Both the position numbers and the translations under genes were made by a program. From Pelomonas sp. SE-A7 (GTDB taxonomy: Bacteria; Pseudomonadota; Gammaproteobacteria; Burkholderiales; Burkholderiaceae_C), in NCBI RefSeq assembly GCF_030345705.1, contig NZ_JAUASW010000003.1, positions 248,001 through 312,000 on the forward strand: a stretch of 64,000 nt of DNA, read 5' to 3'. The notes under the pieces were generated by a model, which was given only the letters and a program-made list of their open reading frames with translations, searched no databases and had not been told where the DNA came from. This document shows positions 33,662-42,375 of the stretch, piece by piece. How positions within the stretch are numbered: the stretch's first letter is position 1; every line of letters starts with the position of its first letter.

Positions 33662-34471
33662 ATGCCCCGCATCCGCCATGTCCTCGCCCTCCCCTTCGCC
33701 CTGCTGCTGGCCACCCAGGCCGCCACCGCCGGCAACGACAACGACTGGCGGCTGCGCATCAAGAAAGACGTCAACGGCTGGTCCGCCAGCCTCAGCGGCC
33801 CCAGCGAATACGGTCCCTCGAACCGCCGCACCAAGGGCTCGGGCCATGTGGTCGAGAAGGCCCGCGCCATCGCTCCGTTCACCAAGTTGCGCCTGGAAGG
33901 CCCCATCGACGTGCGCCTGAACCAGGCCGGCAGCGAGTCGCTGAAGATCACGGCCGACGACAACATCGAGCCGCTGATCGAGTCCAAGGTCGAGGGCGAC
34001 ACCCTGGTGCTGCGCGTGCAGCAGGGCGCCGGCTACAGCACCCGCCACTCGCCGGTGGCCTGGCTGGACTTCAAGCAACTGCAGGCGCTGACCATCAGCG
34101 GCTCGGGCGATGCCACGCTTGACCGGCTCAAGGGCGACAGCCTGGCCCTGACGCTGTCGGGCTCGGGCGATCTGCGCATCGGCCTGCTGGAGGTCAAGCA
34201 GCTGAGCGCCACCTTGTCCGGCTCGGGCGACCTCAGCCTGGCCGGCAAGGCCGATCAGCAGACCTGGGCCTTGCACGGCTCGGGCGATGTCGATGCCCGC
34301 AGCCTGGTCGGCAATTCCTGCAAGGCCCAGCTGAGCGGCTCGGGCGATCTGGAGCTGGGCGTGGTCGAGCTGCTGGACGTCAGCCTCAGCGGTTCGGGCG
34401 ACCTGAGCTATGCCGGCCGGCCCAAGCTGACGCAGCGCGTCAGCGGCTCGGGCGAGGTCAGCGCGCGCTGA
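33662..34471 (+). CDS. Head-GIN/DUF2807 secreted repeat protein
   Basis: 269 residues. Signal peptide (L-A-L-P-F-A-L-L-L-A-T-Q-A-A-T-A), then a right-handed beta-helix-like domain of DUF2807 (putative auto-transporter adhesin head GIN). From about 145 the motif S-G-S-G-D (or H-G-S-G-D, S-G-S-G-E) recurs seven times at intervals of about 16-22 residues, one per turn of the solenoid. The protein should be periplasmic or surface-bound; the family's role is unknown. The DNA shows the same GGCTCGGGCGA repeat, a possible site of slippage. ATG 33662 has AGGAG nine bases upstream. Confidence 0.88.
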   Translation: MPRIRHVLALPFALLLATQAATAGNDNDWRLRIKKDVNGWSASLSGPSEYGPSNRRTKGSGHVVEKARAIAPFTKLRLEGPIDVRLNQAGSESLKITADDNIEPLIESKVEGDTLVLRVQQGAGYSTRHSPVAWLDFKQLQALTISGSGDATLDRLKGDSLALTLSGSGDLRIGLLEVKQLSATLSGSGDLSLAGKADQQTWALHGSGDVDARSLVGNSCKAQLSGSGDLELGVVELLDVSLSGSGDLSYAGRPKLTQRVSGSGEVSAR

Positions 34472-34554
34472 CCGTAGAAATGGCGGCAATCAGGGGCAGG
34501 CAAAGATCCGCCCCGGGGCCGCGGCGATAGAGATTCAGACGGAGAGGAGGAGAC

Positions 34555-35205
34555 ATGGAGCGCTTGCACCTGGCTTCGCTGGCTGTGCACATAGCCGCAG
34601 GCAGCATGGCCATGCTGATTGGCTTCGTCATGCTGGCCCGGACCAAGGGCACGGCCAGGCACCGCGCCTGGGGCCGCGTTTTTGGCGCCCTGGTCCTGGT
34701 GGTCTGCTTCACGGCCACGCTGGGCACGCTGCTGTTCCGACCCCAGCCCTTGCTGGCCGTGCTGACCGCCACCGTGCTGTACCAGCTGGTCGGTGGCTGG
34801 CGCGCTGTCTACACGCGGGAGCGCGGACCCAACACGCTGGATGCGCTCTGGACGCTGCTAGGCCTGGCCGCCAGCGTGGGCCTGCTGGCCTGGCTGCCGG
34901 ACGCACCCGGCACACGCGCCAATCCCACGGTCAGCTACTCGACGCTGGCGGCCCTGATGAGCCTGGTCGCCTACGACCTGGCCCGCTGGCGGTTCCCGCC
35001 ACGCTGGCATGCCACGCTCTGGCGCTACGAGCATGCCTACAAGCTGATCGCGGCCCAGTTCGCCATGCTGTCGGCACTGACCGGCAATCTGATGCGCTTC
35101 TGGTATCCCTGGCCGCAGCTGCTGCCTTCCCTGCTCGGCTTGCTGGCGATCGCCTGGACCTTCTGGCGCCTCTCCCGGCCCGGGCTGGCGCTGCGGCCCC
35201 AATAG
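34555..35205 (+). CDS. Polytopic membrane protein, DUF2306-like
   Basis: 216 residues with about six to seven hydrophobic helices. The first helix has H-I-A-A-G-S-M-A-M-L and the following loop K-G-T-A-R-H-R-A-W-G-R, the His/Arg-Gly pattern of DUF2306-type proteins. Loops are short and no cofactor motif is evident. AGGAGGAG lies upstream of the ATG. It stands alone between the head-GIN gene and a diguanylate cyclase gene. Function unknown. Confidence 0.65.
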   Translation: MERLHLASLAVHIAAGSMAMLIGFVMLARTKGTARHRAWGRVFGALVLVVCFTATLGTLLFRPQPLLAVLTATVLYQLVGGWRAVYTRERGPNTLDALWTLLGLAASVGLLAWLPDAPGTRANPTVSYSTLAALMSLVAYDLARWRFPPRWHATLWRYEHAYKLIAAQFAMLSALTGNLMRFWYPWPQLLPSLLGLLAIAWTFWRLSRPGLALRPQ

Positions 35206-35240
35206 TTCAGAATGCCGCCGGAGGAGTCCCGCCCCGGCCC

Positions 35241-36152
35241 ATGAGCGAATCCCCCTTGCCGCAGACCCTGCTGGCCTTGCACGAGGCCGGCCCCAATCCC
35301 GCGGCCCTGTTCGATGTGAACGATGTGCTGCGCTGGGCCAACAAGGCCTTCTGCGAGGCCTTCAAGGTGCAGCCGGACGGCCGGCTGGGCTGGGCCGACA
35401 TGGTGCGCGCCAACCATGCCAGCGGCCAGGGCGCAGTGATCGAGACCGACGACATCGAGGCCTGGCTGGCCGCCACCGGCACGCGCCGCGGCAAGCTGCC
35501 CTACCGGGCCTTCGAATCCGACCTGGCCGATGGCCGCTGGCTGTGGGTCAGCGAAACCCTGCTGCCGGACGGCTGGATGCTGCTGCTGGCCATGGACATC
35601 ACCGCCCTGCGCCAGGACGCCCGTTCGCTGCGCCAGGCCCATGTCAAGGCGCTGCGCGCCGCCGAAACCGACTCGCTCACCGGCCTGGCCAACCGGCGCC
35701 AGGGCATGAAGCTGCTGCAGCAGGCGCTGGGCGCGGCCGACCAATGGCCGCTCAGCATCGCCATGCTGGACCTGGACCATTTCAAGCAGGTCAACGACCA
35801 GCTGGGCCATGCGGCCGGCGACCAGGTGCTGGTCGACTTCGCCCGCCAGCTGCTGGCCGGCACCCGGCGCGAGGACGGCTGCGTGCGCCTGGGCGGCGAG
35901 GAGTTCCTGCTGATCTTGCCGGCCGCGGCCCTGGGCCAGGCCGGCGTCATCGTCGAACGGCTGCTGGCCAAGGTCAGGCTGAGCCGGCCCCTGGCCGAGC
36001 AGCCGGAGTTCGGCTACCGCTGCTCGGGCGGACTGGTCGAGGCGCGCTGGGGCGAATCCGCCGAGGCCTTGCTGAAGCGGGCCGACGAGGCGCTGTACCG
36101 CGCCAAGGCCCAGGGCCGCGACCGGGTCGAGCGCGACGACGCGCCGGCATAG
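35241..36152 (+). CDS. PAS-GGDEF diguanylate cyclase
   Basis: 303 residues. A PAS-like domain (about 10-125, with A-L-F-D-V-N-D-V-L-R-W-A-N-K-A-F) and a GGDEF domain (about 140-300). The active-site loop reads L-G-G-E-E-F (218-222), consistent with catalysis, and the inhibitory site R-R-E-D (209-212) sits the usual five residues upstream, so product inhibition by c-di-GMP is expected. No transmembrane segment: a soluble sensor making c-di-GMP. The stimulus and any bound cofactor of the PAS domain are unknown. Confidence 0.93.
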   Translation: MSESPLPQTLLALHEAGPNPAALFDVNDVLRWANKAFCEAFKVQPDGRLGWADMVRANHASGQGAVIETDDIEAWLAATGTRRGKLPYRAFESDLADGRWLWVSETLLPDGWMLLLAMDITALRQDARSLRQAHVKALRAAETDSLTGLANRRQGMKLLQQALGAADQWPLSIAMLDLDHFKQVNDQLGHAAGDQVLVDFARQLLAGTRREDGCVRLGGEEFLLILPAAALGQAGVIVERLLAKVRLSRPLAEQPEFGYRCSGGLVEARWGESAEALLKRADEALYRAKAQGRDRVERDDAPA

Positions 36153-36165
36153 CCGGCCTAGCGGC

Positions 36166-36648
36166 TCACTGCGGAGCGCTCAGGCGCTCGCGCACCCAGG
36201 CCTCGGCCTCGGCCATGGTCTCGAAGGCGGCGAACTGCCGGCCATGCTGGTCGTAGAGGCGCTGCAGCAAGGGCAGCACCAGGCTGCGGCCCTCGACCTC
36301 GGCCGCCACCACATAGGCCACGGCCCGGGGCGCCGACTTGTTGGCGCTCATCAGGGCCAGGAACTGGCCGAAGGCATCCAGCGCCTCGGGCGAGATCATG
36401 ATGCTGTGGCGGATCTCCAGGATGTCGGCAAAGACCGGCCCCAGCGAGGTGGAAGCGAACAGCTCGCGCATCGCCAGGCCCACGGCCTCGAAGGCCTCGC
36501 GGTTGAACGGGCCCTGTGCCTCGATACGGACCACCGGCCCTTCGGTCCAGAACTCGATCTGGCCATGCGGCTTGAAGGCGCCGCTGGCATAGGCGCGGAT
36601 ATTGCGCTTTCGCGGCTTGGCGGCGTGGGTCTTGGAGGGCGCGGACAC
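36166..36648 (-). CDS. Conserved hypothetical protein, SpoIIAA/STAS-like fold possible
   Basis: 160 residues starting at a GTG (36648), with a basic N-terminal tail. The core alternates strands and amphipathic helices (I-E-F-W-T-E-G-P-V-V-R-I-E-A-Q-G-P-F-N-R-E-A, then V-F-A-D-I-L-E-I-R-H-S), a pattern reminiscent of SpoIIAA-like/STAS domains. No catalytic motif is seen. It is convergent with the diguanylate cyclase gene. Function unknown. Confidence 0.6.
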   Translation of the reverse strand: MSAPSKTHAAKPRKRNIRAYASGAFKPHGQIEFWTEGPVVRIEAQGPFNREAFEAVGLAMRELFASTSLGPVFADILEIRHSIMISPEALDAFGQFLALMSANKSAPRAVAYVVAAEVEGRSLVLPLLQRLYDQHGRQFAAFETMAEAEAWVRERLSAPQ

Positions 36649-36712
36649 GCAGCCATACTAGGCCGCCGCCCCCTGCCGCTTCAATGGGGATAGTTCACAT
36701 CCGGCGCTGCGA

Positions 36713-38431
36713 TCAGCGCGGCAGCGGCAAGGGCTTTCCCTGAGACTGGCGCGGCACGGGAATCTGGAACACGCCGGACAGCGTGGACGCAATGTCGGCC
36801 ACCTCGACCCACTGCCTCACCTCGCCCTGGCCCACCCAGGCCGGGCCCCAGGCAAGGATCGGCACGTGGTGGTCGTAGGCATAGGGTGTGCCGTGCGAGC
36901 TGCCACTGGTACGGGTGCTGTAGAGCCGGCCCTGCTTGGGGATGACTTGCACAGGCGCGGCCCGGTCCGGATGCCAGGACTTGCGCATCGCCGCCAGGTA
37001 GGGCGTGCTCTCGTCGTTCGAACGCAGCTGGTCGGGCGTGAACACGGCCGCCACCTCGGGATGAGTCAGCAGCACCTGCTTGGCCGCCTGGTAGACGTCC
37101 TCACTCTTGAGGCCGCGCTGGGCGATCAGCTGCTCGTCGAACAACAGGCCCATGGCCGAGGTGGCCGTGGCCCACTTGCCTTCGCCGAAGCGCTGCACCA
37201 GGCCGGCATTGGTGTACTCAAGCATCTGCTTGCTGGACGCGCGCTTGGCATCGCGGCCCAGCGACTTGGCCCATTCCGGCGTGTCGGCAAAACCATGGTC
37301 GGCGGTCAGCATCAGCAGGTAGTTGCCCTTGCCGACGCGCTGGTCCAGGTACTGGAAGAAAGCCTGCAGGTGCAGGTCCAGCTGCAGCATGTGGTCGTGC
37401 GAGAGCTTGGACTCGGGACCGAAGGCATGGTTGACGTAGTCGTGGCTGGACAGGCTGACCGTCAGGATGTCGGGATGCTCGTCCAGGCCCAGCTGCTCGC
37501 CCTCGACGGCGGCGCGGGCAAAGGCCAGGGTCAGCTCGTCGCCATAGGGGCTGGGCAGGATGAGCTTGTAGAACTCGGCGCCCGGGCCGGACAGCTTGCC
37601 GCCGATCACCGCCGGCAGGGTGTTGCCGTTGACGCTCTTCTCGGTGCTCTGGAAGTCCTGGCCGTCGGCAGCCGAGCGGGCATAGGCGCCGCAGGCGTAG
37701 AGCGGCGCGCCGGGCGAGGCCTGCTGCGAAGTCTTGCCGTCCGCGCACTTGTCGGGCAGCAGCGGCGTCCAGACCTTGCCGTACAGCGCATCGGCCGGCT
37801 TGGCCGCATTGAAGGCCTCGGCCCAGGCCGGATGCTTGTCCATGTAATAGGTGCTGGACGCGAACTGGCCGGTGGCGCCCATGAACATATAGGCCTGGCC
37901 CTTGTGGCCGGCCGGCAGGATGGCGCCGCGGTCCTTGCCCGAGACGCCTATCACCTTGGATAGCGGATCCGCCGTGCGCAGCACGTCGCCCACGGTCTCG
38001 GCCTGCAGCATGCGTGGGCTGGTGCCGGCCATGCTGTCGGTCTTGTTGCCGATGTACTGGTAGTCCTTGTCCTGGGTGTTGTAGACCTCCTTGCGGGTCT
38101 GCGGATCCACCCATTCATTGCCGATGATGCCGGTGCGCTGCGGATGGGCGCCGGTCAGCATCACCGAATGGCCGGCGGCGGTCACCGTGTGGGCATGGCT
38201 GTAATGGGCCTCCAGGTAGGTGGCGCCTCGATCCAGGAAGCGGCGGAAGCCGTCCGGCGCGAACTGGTCGCGGTAGCCAGTCACCTGGCGCATCGGCAGG
38301 CCGTCGATCACGATGAAGACCAGCAGCTTGGGCTTGGTCGGCGCCACGGGCTTGGGCGGCTCGCTGGCGCAGCCGGCCAGCAGGGCCGCGGCCAGGGTGC
38401 TCAGGATCACGAGAGGACGGCTTGCTTTCAT
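36713..38431 (-). CDS. PafA-like alkaline phosphatase superfamily lipoprotein
   Basis: 572 residues. Lipobox L-L-A-G-C with C21 indicates a lipoprotein. Alkaline-phosphatase-superfamily site: D43 in V-I-D-G-L, nucleophile T84 in T-V-T-A-A-G-H, N105 in G-I-I-G-N-E-W, G-K-D-R-G-A-I supplying the Lys/Arg of PafA-type monoesterases, then S-S-H-D-Y-V-N-H, L-T-A-D-H-G-F and the late zinc His in A-Y-D-H-H. This set matches zinc-dependent, phosphate-irrepressible phosphatases. It likely hydrolyses phosphate monoesters in the periplasm. A weak Pho-box-like sequence lies upstream (38474-38491). The gene precedes glcF with 71 bases between. Confidence 0.9.
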   Translation of the reverse strand: MKASRPLVILSTLAAALLAGCASEPPKPVAPTKPKLLVFIVIDGLPMRQVTGYRDQFAPDGFRRFLDRGATYLEAHYSHAHTVTAAGHSVMLTGAHPQRTGIIGNEWVDPQTRKEVYNTQDKDYQYIGNKTDSMAGTSPRMLQAETVGDVLRTADPLSKVIGVSGKDRGAILPAGHKGQAYMFMGATGQFASSTYYMDKHPAWAEAFNAAKPADALYGKVWTPLLPDKCADGKTSQQASPGAPLYACGAYARSAADGQDFQSTEKSVNGNTLPAVIGGKLSGPGAEFYKLILPSPYGDELTLAFARAAVEGEQLGLDEHPDILTVSLSSHDYVNHAFGPESKLSHDHMLQLDLHLQAFFQYLDQRVGKGNYLLMLTADHGFADTPEWAKSLGRDAKRASSKQMLEYTNAGLVQRFGEGKWATATSAMGLLFDEQLIAQRGLKSEDVYQAAKQVLLTHPEVAAVFTPDQLRSNDESTPYLAAMRKSWHPDRAAPVQVIPKQGRLYSTRTSGSSHGTPYAYDHHVPILAWGPAWVGQGEVRQWVEVADIASTLSGVFQIPVPRQSQGKPLPLPR

Positions 38432-38502
38432 GGACTTCTTGTCAGTACGGCAGACGACGACTCTAACCGCCGTCTGTAAAGAAATGACAAGCCAGGCTCA
38501 GA

Positions 38503-39741
38503 CTAGCTGGCCAGATGGCGGTCCAGCAGCTCGACCCAGTGCTGCACCGGCACGGCCGTGCCCGACTGCAGCTGCTGGATGCAGCCTATGTTGCCCGACA
38601 GGATGGTCTCGGCCTGCAGCGGCTCCAGCGCGCGCAGCTTGCGGTCGCGCAGCTGCTTGGACAGCTCGGGCTGCAGCACCGAGTAGGTGCCGGCCGAGCC
38701 GCAGCACAGATGGTTCTCGCCACCGGCGGTCTCCACGCTGAAGCCCAGTTCGCGCAAGGCCGACTCGACGCCGCCGCGCAGCTGCTGGCCATGCTGCAGG
38801 GTGCAGGGTGGGTGGTAGGCCACGGTGCCGCCGCTGCGCTTGCCGAGCCTGGACTTCAGCGCCGGCAGCATCGAGGGCAGCAGCTCGCTCAGGTCCCGCG
38901 TCAGGGCCGAGATGCGCGCCGCCTTGTCGGCGTACTCGCGGTCATGCTTCAGCGCCTGGCCGTATTCCTTGACGGTGACGCCGCAGCCCGAGGCGTTCAT
39001 CACGATGGCCTCGATCTCCGGATGGGCCTTGACCACCGGCCACCAGGCGTCGATGTTGCGGCGCATGTCGGCCAGGCCGCCTTCGTGGTCATTGAGGTGG
39101 CTGCGGATCGCGCCGCAGCAGCCGGCGTCGTCGGCCACCAGGGTCTGGATGCCGGCGGCATCGAGCACCCGCGCCGTGGCCGAGTTGATGTTGGGCGCCA
39201 GCGTGGGCTGCACGCAGCCCAGCAGCATCAGCACCTTGCGCTTGTGGACCCGGGTCGGCCACTGGTGGGCACGCTTGTCGGCACGCGGCGGAATCTTGTC
39301 CTTGAGCGCCGCCGGCACAAAAGGCCGGAACCACTGGCCCAGCTTGATCGCTGGCGCAAAGGCGCGCGAGGTCAGGCCCTCCTTCAAGAGCCAGCGCTGG
39401 CGCGCCTCGGCCTTGGGCCGCGGCACCTTGGCCTCGACGATGTTGCGGCCGATTTCCAGCAGCTGGCCGTACTGCACGCCCGAGGGACAGGTGCTTTCGC
39501 AGTTGCGGCAGGTCAGGCAGCGATCCAGGTGCAGCTGGGTGGCACGCGTGGGCTGCTCGCCTTCCAGCACCTGCTTCATCAGGTAGATGCGGCCGCGCGG
39601 GCCGTCCAGCTCGTCGCCCAGCAGCTGGTAGGTCGGGCAGGTGGCGGTGCAGAAGCCGCAGTGCACGCAGCGGCGCAGGATCTCCTCGGCGGTCTTGCCT
39701 TCGGTCGTGCCTTGGAATTCGGGGGCCAGTTTCGTCTGCAT
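38503..39741 (-). CDS. glcF: Glycolate oxidase iron-sulfur subunit
   Basis: 412 residues. Two 4Fe-4S motifs: C25, C28, C31, C35 (C-V-H-C-G-F-C-T-A-T-C-P) and C75, C78, C81, C85 (C-L-T-C-R-N-C-E-S-T-C-P). Two CCG domains follow (D-D-A-G-C-C-G and H-L-C-C-G-S-A-G), also containing cysteine ligands. It takes electrons from the flavin subunits GlcD/GlcE and passes them to the membrane quinone pool. The start shares one base with the glcE stop (TGATG), completing a coupled glcDEF operon. Confidence 0.95.
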   Translation of the reverse strand: MQTKLAPEFQGTTEGKTAEEILRRCVHCGFCTATCPTYQLLGDELDGPRGRIYLMKQVLEGEQPTRATQLHLDRCLTCRNCESTCPSGVQYGQLLEIGRNIVEAKVPRPKAEARQRWLLKEGLTSRAFAPAIKLGQWFRPFVPAALKDKIPPRADKRAHQWPTRVHKRKVLMLLGCVQPTLAPNINSATARVLDAAGIQTLVADDAGCCGAIRSHLNDHEGGLADMRRNIDAWWPVVKAHPEIEAIVMNASGCGVTVKEYGQALKHDREYADKAARISALTRDLSELLPSMLPALKSRLGKRSGGTVAYHPPCTLQHGQQLRGGVESALRELGFSVETAGGENHLCCGSAGTYSVLQPELSKQLRDRKLRALEPLQAETILSGNIGCIQQLQSGTAVPVQHWVELLDRHLAS

Positions 39742-40823
39742 CAAAGATCCGGGTAGAGCCGGCCGGGGCTGAACAGGCCCCTGGGATCGAAGGCCAGCTT
39801 GAGCTGCTTGTGGATGCGCGCCAGCGGCGGCGACAGCGGGGCGAACACGCCGGGGCTCTTGTCCAGCGAGCGGTAGAGCGTGGCATGGCCGCCGACCGAG
39901 GCCGCAGCCTCGCGCAGCTGGCCGGCCGGCGCCGTGGTCGTGACCCAGCGCTGGGCGCCGCCCCATTCGATCAGCTGTTCGCCGCTCAGGCTGAGCACCG
40001 GCGCGGTCTGCGGCACCGAGAGCCGCCACAGCCGCGCGCCGGCGGCCACGGCTCGTTCGGCGCCGACAAAGAATTCGTCGCGCTGATCGCGCAGCCCCTG
40101 CCAGAACGGCTGGGCCAGGCTGTCGGGAATCAACTCGCCGCCCAGCTTGTGGAAGGCGCTGCGCACCGCACCCTCGCTGCCGGCCAGGCGCAGCACCAGG
40201 GCACCGTCCCACCAGGCACTGGCGCTGAGAGGCAGCGGCTGACCGCCCCAGCGGTTGAGTTGTTCCAGCGCCTTGGCCTGGTCCATCTCGAAGCGCAGCG
40301 TGGCCTGCACCCGCGGCAGCGGCAGCACCTTCAGCGAAACCTCGACGATCAGGCCCAGCACGCCCAGCGAGCCGGCCAGCAGGCGCGAGACGTCGTAGCC
40401 GGCCACGTTCTTCATCACCGTGCCGCCGAAGCTCATCAGCTCGCCCTTGCCGTTCAGGAGCGTGGCGCCGAGCACATGCTCGCGCACGCCGCCGGCATTG
40501 GCCCGCGAAGGGCCGGCCAGGCCCGCCGCCACCATGCCGCCCACCGTGCCGCGGCCCTCGAAGCGCGGCGGCTCGAAGGCCAGCTGCTGGCCCTGGCTGG
40601 CCAGCAGCATCTCCAGATCGACCAGCGGCGTGCCGGCCAGTGCCGTGACGACCAGTTCACTGGGCTCGTAGCTGACCAGGCCGTTCAGGCCCTCGGTACT
40701 CATCAGCTCGCCGCCGGGCGAGCCACCGTAGAAGCGCTTGCTGCCGTGGCCGGTGATCTCGAACGGCCCGCTGGCCGCGAGCACCCGCTGCTGCAATTGC
40801 TGGATCGCCTCGGTCTGCGTCAT
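39741..40823 (-). CDS. glcE: Glycolate oxidase FAD-binding subunit
   Basis: 360 residues. FAD_binding_4 fold: G-T-P-L-V-D-L-E, then G-R-G-T-V-G-G-M-V-A-A-G-L-A-G-P near 106-120, and G-Y-D-V-S-R-L-L-A-G-S-L-G-V-L-G. It is the smaller flavin subunit and works only with GlcD and GlcF. The start overlaps the glcD stop by one base and the stop overlaps the glcF start. The family usually has a weakly conserved middle domain, as seen. Confidence 0.94.
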   Translation of the reverse strand: MTQTEAIQQLQQRVLAASGPFEITGHGSKRFYGGSPGGELMSTEGLNGLVSYEPSELVVTALAGTPLVDLEMLLASQGQQLAFEPPRFEGRGTVGGMVAAGLAGPSRANAGGVREHVLGATLLNGKGELMSFGGTVMKNVAGYDVSRLLAGSLGVLGLIVEVSLKVLPLPRVQATLRFEMDQAKALEQLNRWGGQPLPLSASAWWDGALVLRLAGSEGAVRSAFHKLGGELIPDSLAQPFWQGLRDQRDEFFVGAERAVAAGARLWRLSVPQTAPVLSLSGEQLIEWGGAQRWVTTTAPAGQLREAAASVGGHATLYRSLDKSPGVFAPLSPPLARIHKQLKLAFDPRGLFSPGRLYPDL

Positions 40824-42337
40824 CAGAAACGCTCCAGCTCGGAGAAGGCGAGCAAGCCGCGCTTCACATGCATGCGGCCGTATTCGGCGCAGCGCTGCAG
40901 GGTCGGGATCACCTTGCCCGGGTTCAGGCCCTCGGTCGGATCGAAGGCGCGCTTGAGCGCCAGCATCTGGTTGCGTTCCTCGCTGGAGAACTGCACGCAC
41001 ATGGAGTTCAGCTTCTCTATGCCCACACCATGCTCGCCGGTGACCGTGCCGCCCATGGCCACGCTGGTCTCCAGGATCTCGGCGCCGAATTCCTCGCAGC
41101 GGCGCAGCTGGTCGGCGTCGTTGGCATCGAACAGGATCAGCGGATGCAGGTTGCCGTCGCCGGCATGGAAGACATTGGCGCAGCGCAGGCCGTACTTCTG
41201 CTCCATCTGCTGGATGGCCAGCAGGATGTCGGCCAGGCGTTTGCGCGGAATGGTCGAGTCCATGCACATGTAGTCGGGGCTGATGCGGCCCGAGGCCGGG
41301 AAAGCGTTCTTGCGGCCGCTCCAGAAGCGCAGGCGCTGGGCCTCGTCCTCGCTGACCGCGATCTGCGTGGCGCCGCTGGCGCGCAGCACCTCGCTCATGC
41401 GCGCGATCTCGTCCGCCACCTCCTCGGGCGTGCCGTCGCTCTCGCACAAGAGGATGGCCTCGGCCGTCAGGTCGTAGCCGGCATGGACGAAGTCCTCCAC
41501 CGCGGCCGTCATCGGCTTGTCCATCATCTCCAGGCCCGCCGGGATGATGCCGGCGGCGATCACCGCCGCCACCGCCTCGCCGGCTTTTCGGATGTCGTCG
41601 AAGCTGGCCATGATGCACCGCGCCAGTTGGGGCTTGGGCGTCAGCTTGACCGTGACCTCGGTGATCACGGCCAGCATGCCTTCGCTGCCGACGATCAGGC
41701 TCATCAGATCGAGGCCGGCGGCGTCCAGCGCCTCGGAGCCGAATTCCACCGGCTCGCCCTCGACCGTGAAGCCCTTGACCCGCAGCACGTTGTGCAAGGT
41801 CAGGCCGTACTTGAGGCAATGCACGCCGCCCGAGTTCTCGGCCACGTTGCCACCTATCGTGCAGGCGATCTGGCTGCTGGGGTCGGGCGCGTAATAGAGG
41901 CCATGGCCGGCCACGGCTTCGGAGATCGCCAGGTTGCGCACACCGCACTGCACGCGCGCCGTACGCGCCAGCGGGTCGATGGCGAGGATCCTGTTGAACT
42001 TGGCCAGGGCCAGGGTCAGGCCTTGCTCATGCGGCAAGGCGCCGCCCGAAAGTCCGGTGCCGGCGCCGCGTGCCACCACCGGCACCTGCAGCTCATGGCA
42101 GACCTTGAGCACGGCCCCGACCTGCTGCTCGTTCTCGGGCAGGGCCACGGCCAGCGGACGCGTGCGGTAGGCGGTCAGGCCGTCGCATTCATAGGGCGTC
42201 GTGTCTTCCGATCGCCACAGCAAGGCGTGCGCAGGCAGCACATCCAGCAAGGCATCGACCAGGCGCGCTTGCGATGGGCGGCGCTGGGGCGAACTCTGGA
42301 CGTCGGGGGCGTTGGACAACAGGCTTCTCCGAGGCAA
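40823..42337 (-). CDS. glcD: Glycolate oxidase FAD-linked subunit
   Basis: 504 residues. PCMH-type FAD domain with V-V-A-R-G-A-G-T-G-L-S-G-G near 87-99 and I-G-G-N-V-A-E-N-S-G-G near 156-166, and a C-terminal FAD-oxidase domain ending with H-A-G-D-G-N-L-H-P and G-E-H-G-V-G, the catalytic histidine motifs. It oxidises glycolate (and D-lactate in some relatives) to glyoxylate. The start is a TTG at 42337, since no in-frame ATG occurs near the beginning of the conserved region, so the exact N-terminus is uncertain. First gene of glcDEF; divergent from the SBP gene at 42376. Confidence 0.95.
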   Translation of the reverse strand: MPRRSLLSNAPDVQSSPQRRPSQARLVDALLDVLPAHALLWRSEDTTPYECDGLTAYRTRPLAVALPENEQQVGAVLKVCHELQVPVVARGAGTGLSGGALPHEQGLTLALAKFNRILAIDPLARTARVQCGVRNLAISEAVAGHGLYYAPDPSSQIACTIGGNVAENSGGVHCLKYGLTLHNVLRVKGFTVEGEPVEFGSEALDAAGLDLMSLIVGSEGMLAVITEVTVKLTPKPQLARCIMASFDDIRKAGEAVAAVIAAGIIPAGLEMMDKPMTAAVEDFVHAGYDLTAEAILLCESDGTPEEVADEIARMSEVLRASGATQIAVSEDEAQRLRFWSGRKNAFPASGRISPDYMCMDSTIPRKRLADILLAIQQMEQKYGLRCANVFHAGDGNLHPLILFDANDADQLRRCEEFGAEILETSVAMGGTVTGEHGVGIEKLNSMCVQFSSEERNQMLALKRAFDPTEGLNPGKVIPTLQRCAEYGRMHVKRGLLAFSELERF

Positions 42338-42375
42338 GCCACGACTGTAGCGGTTCGATGGGCTCTAATCAGCGC

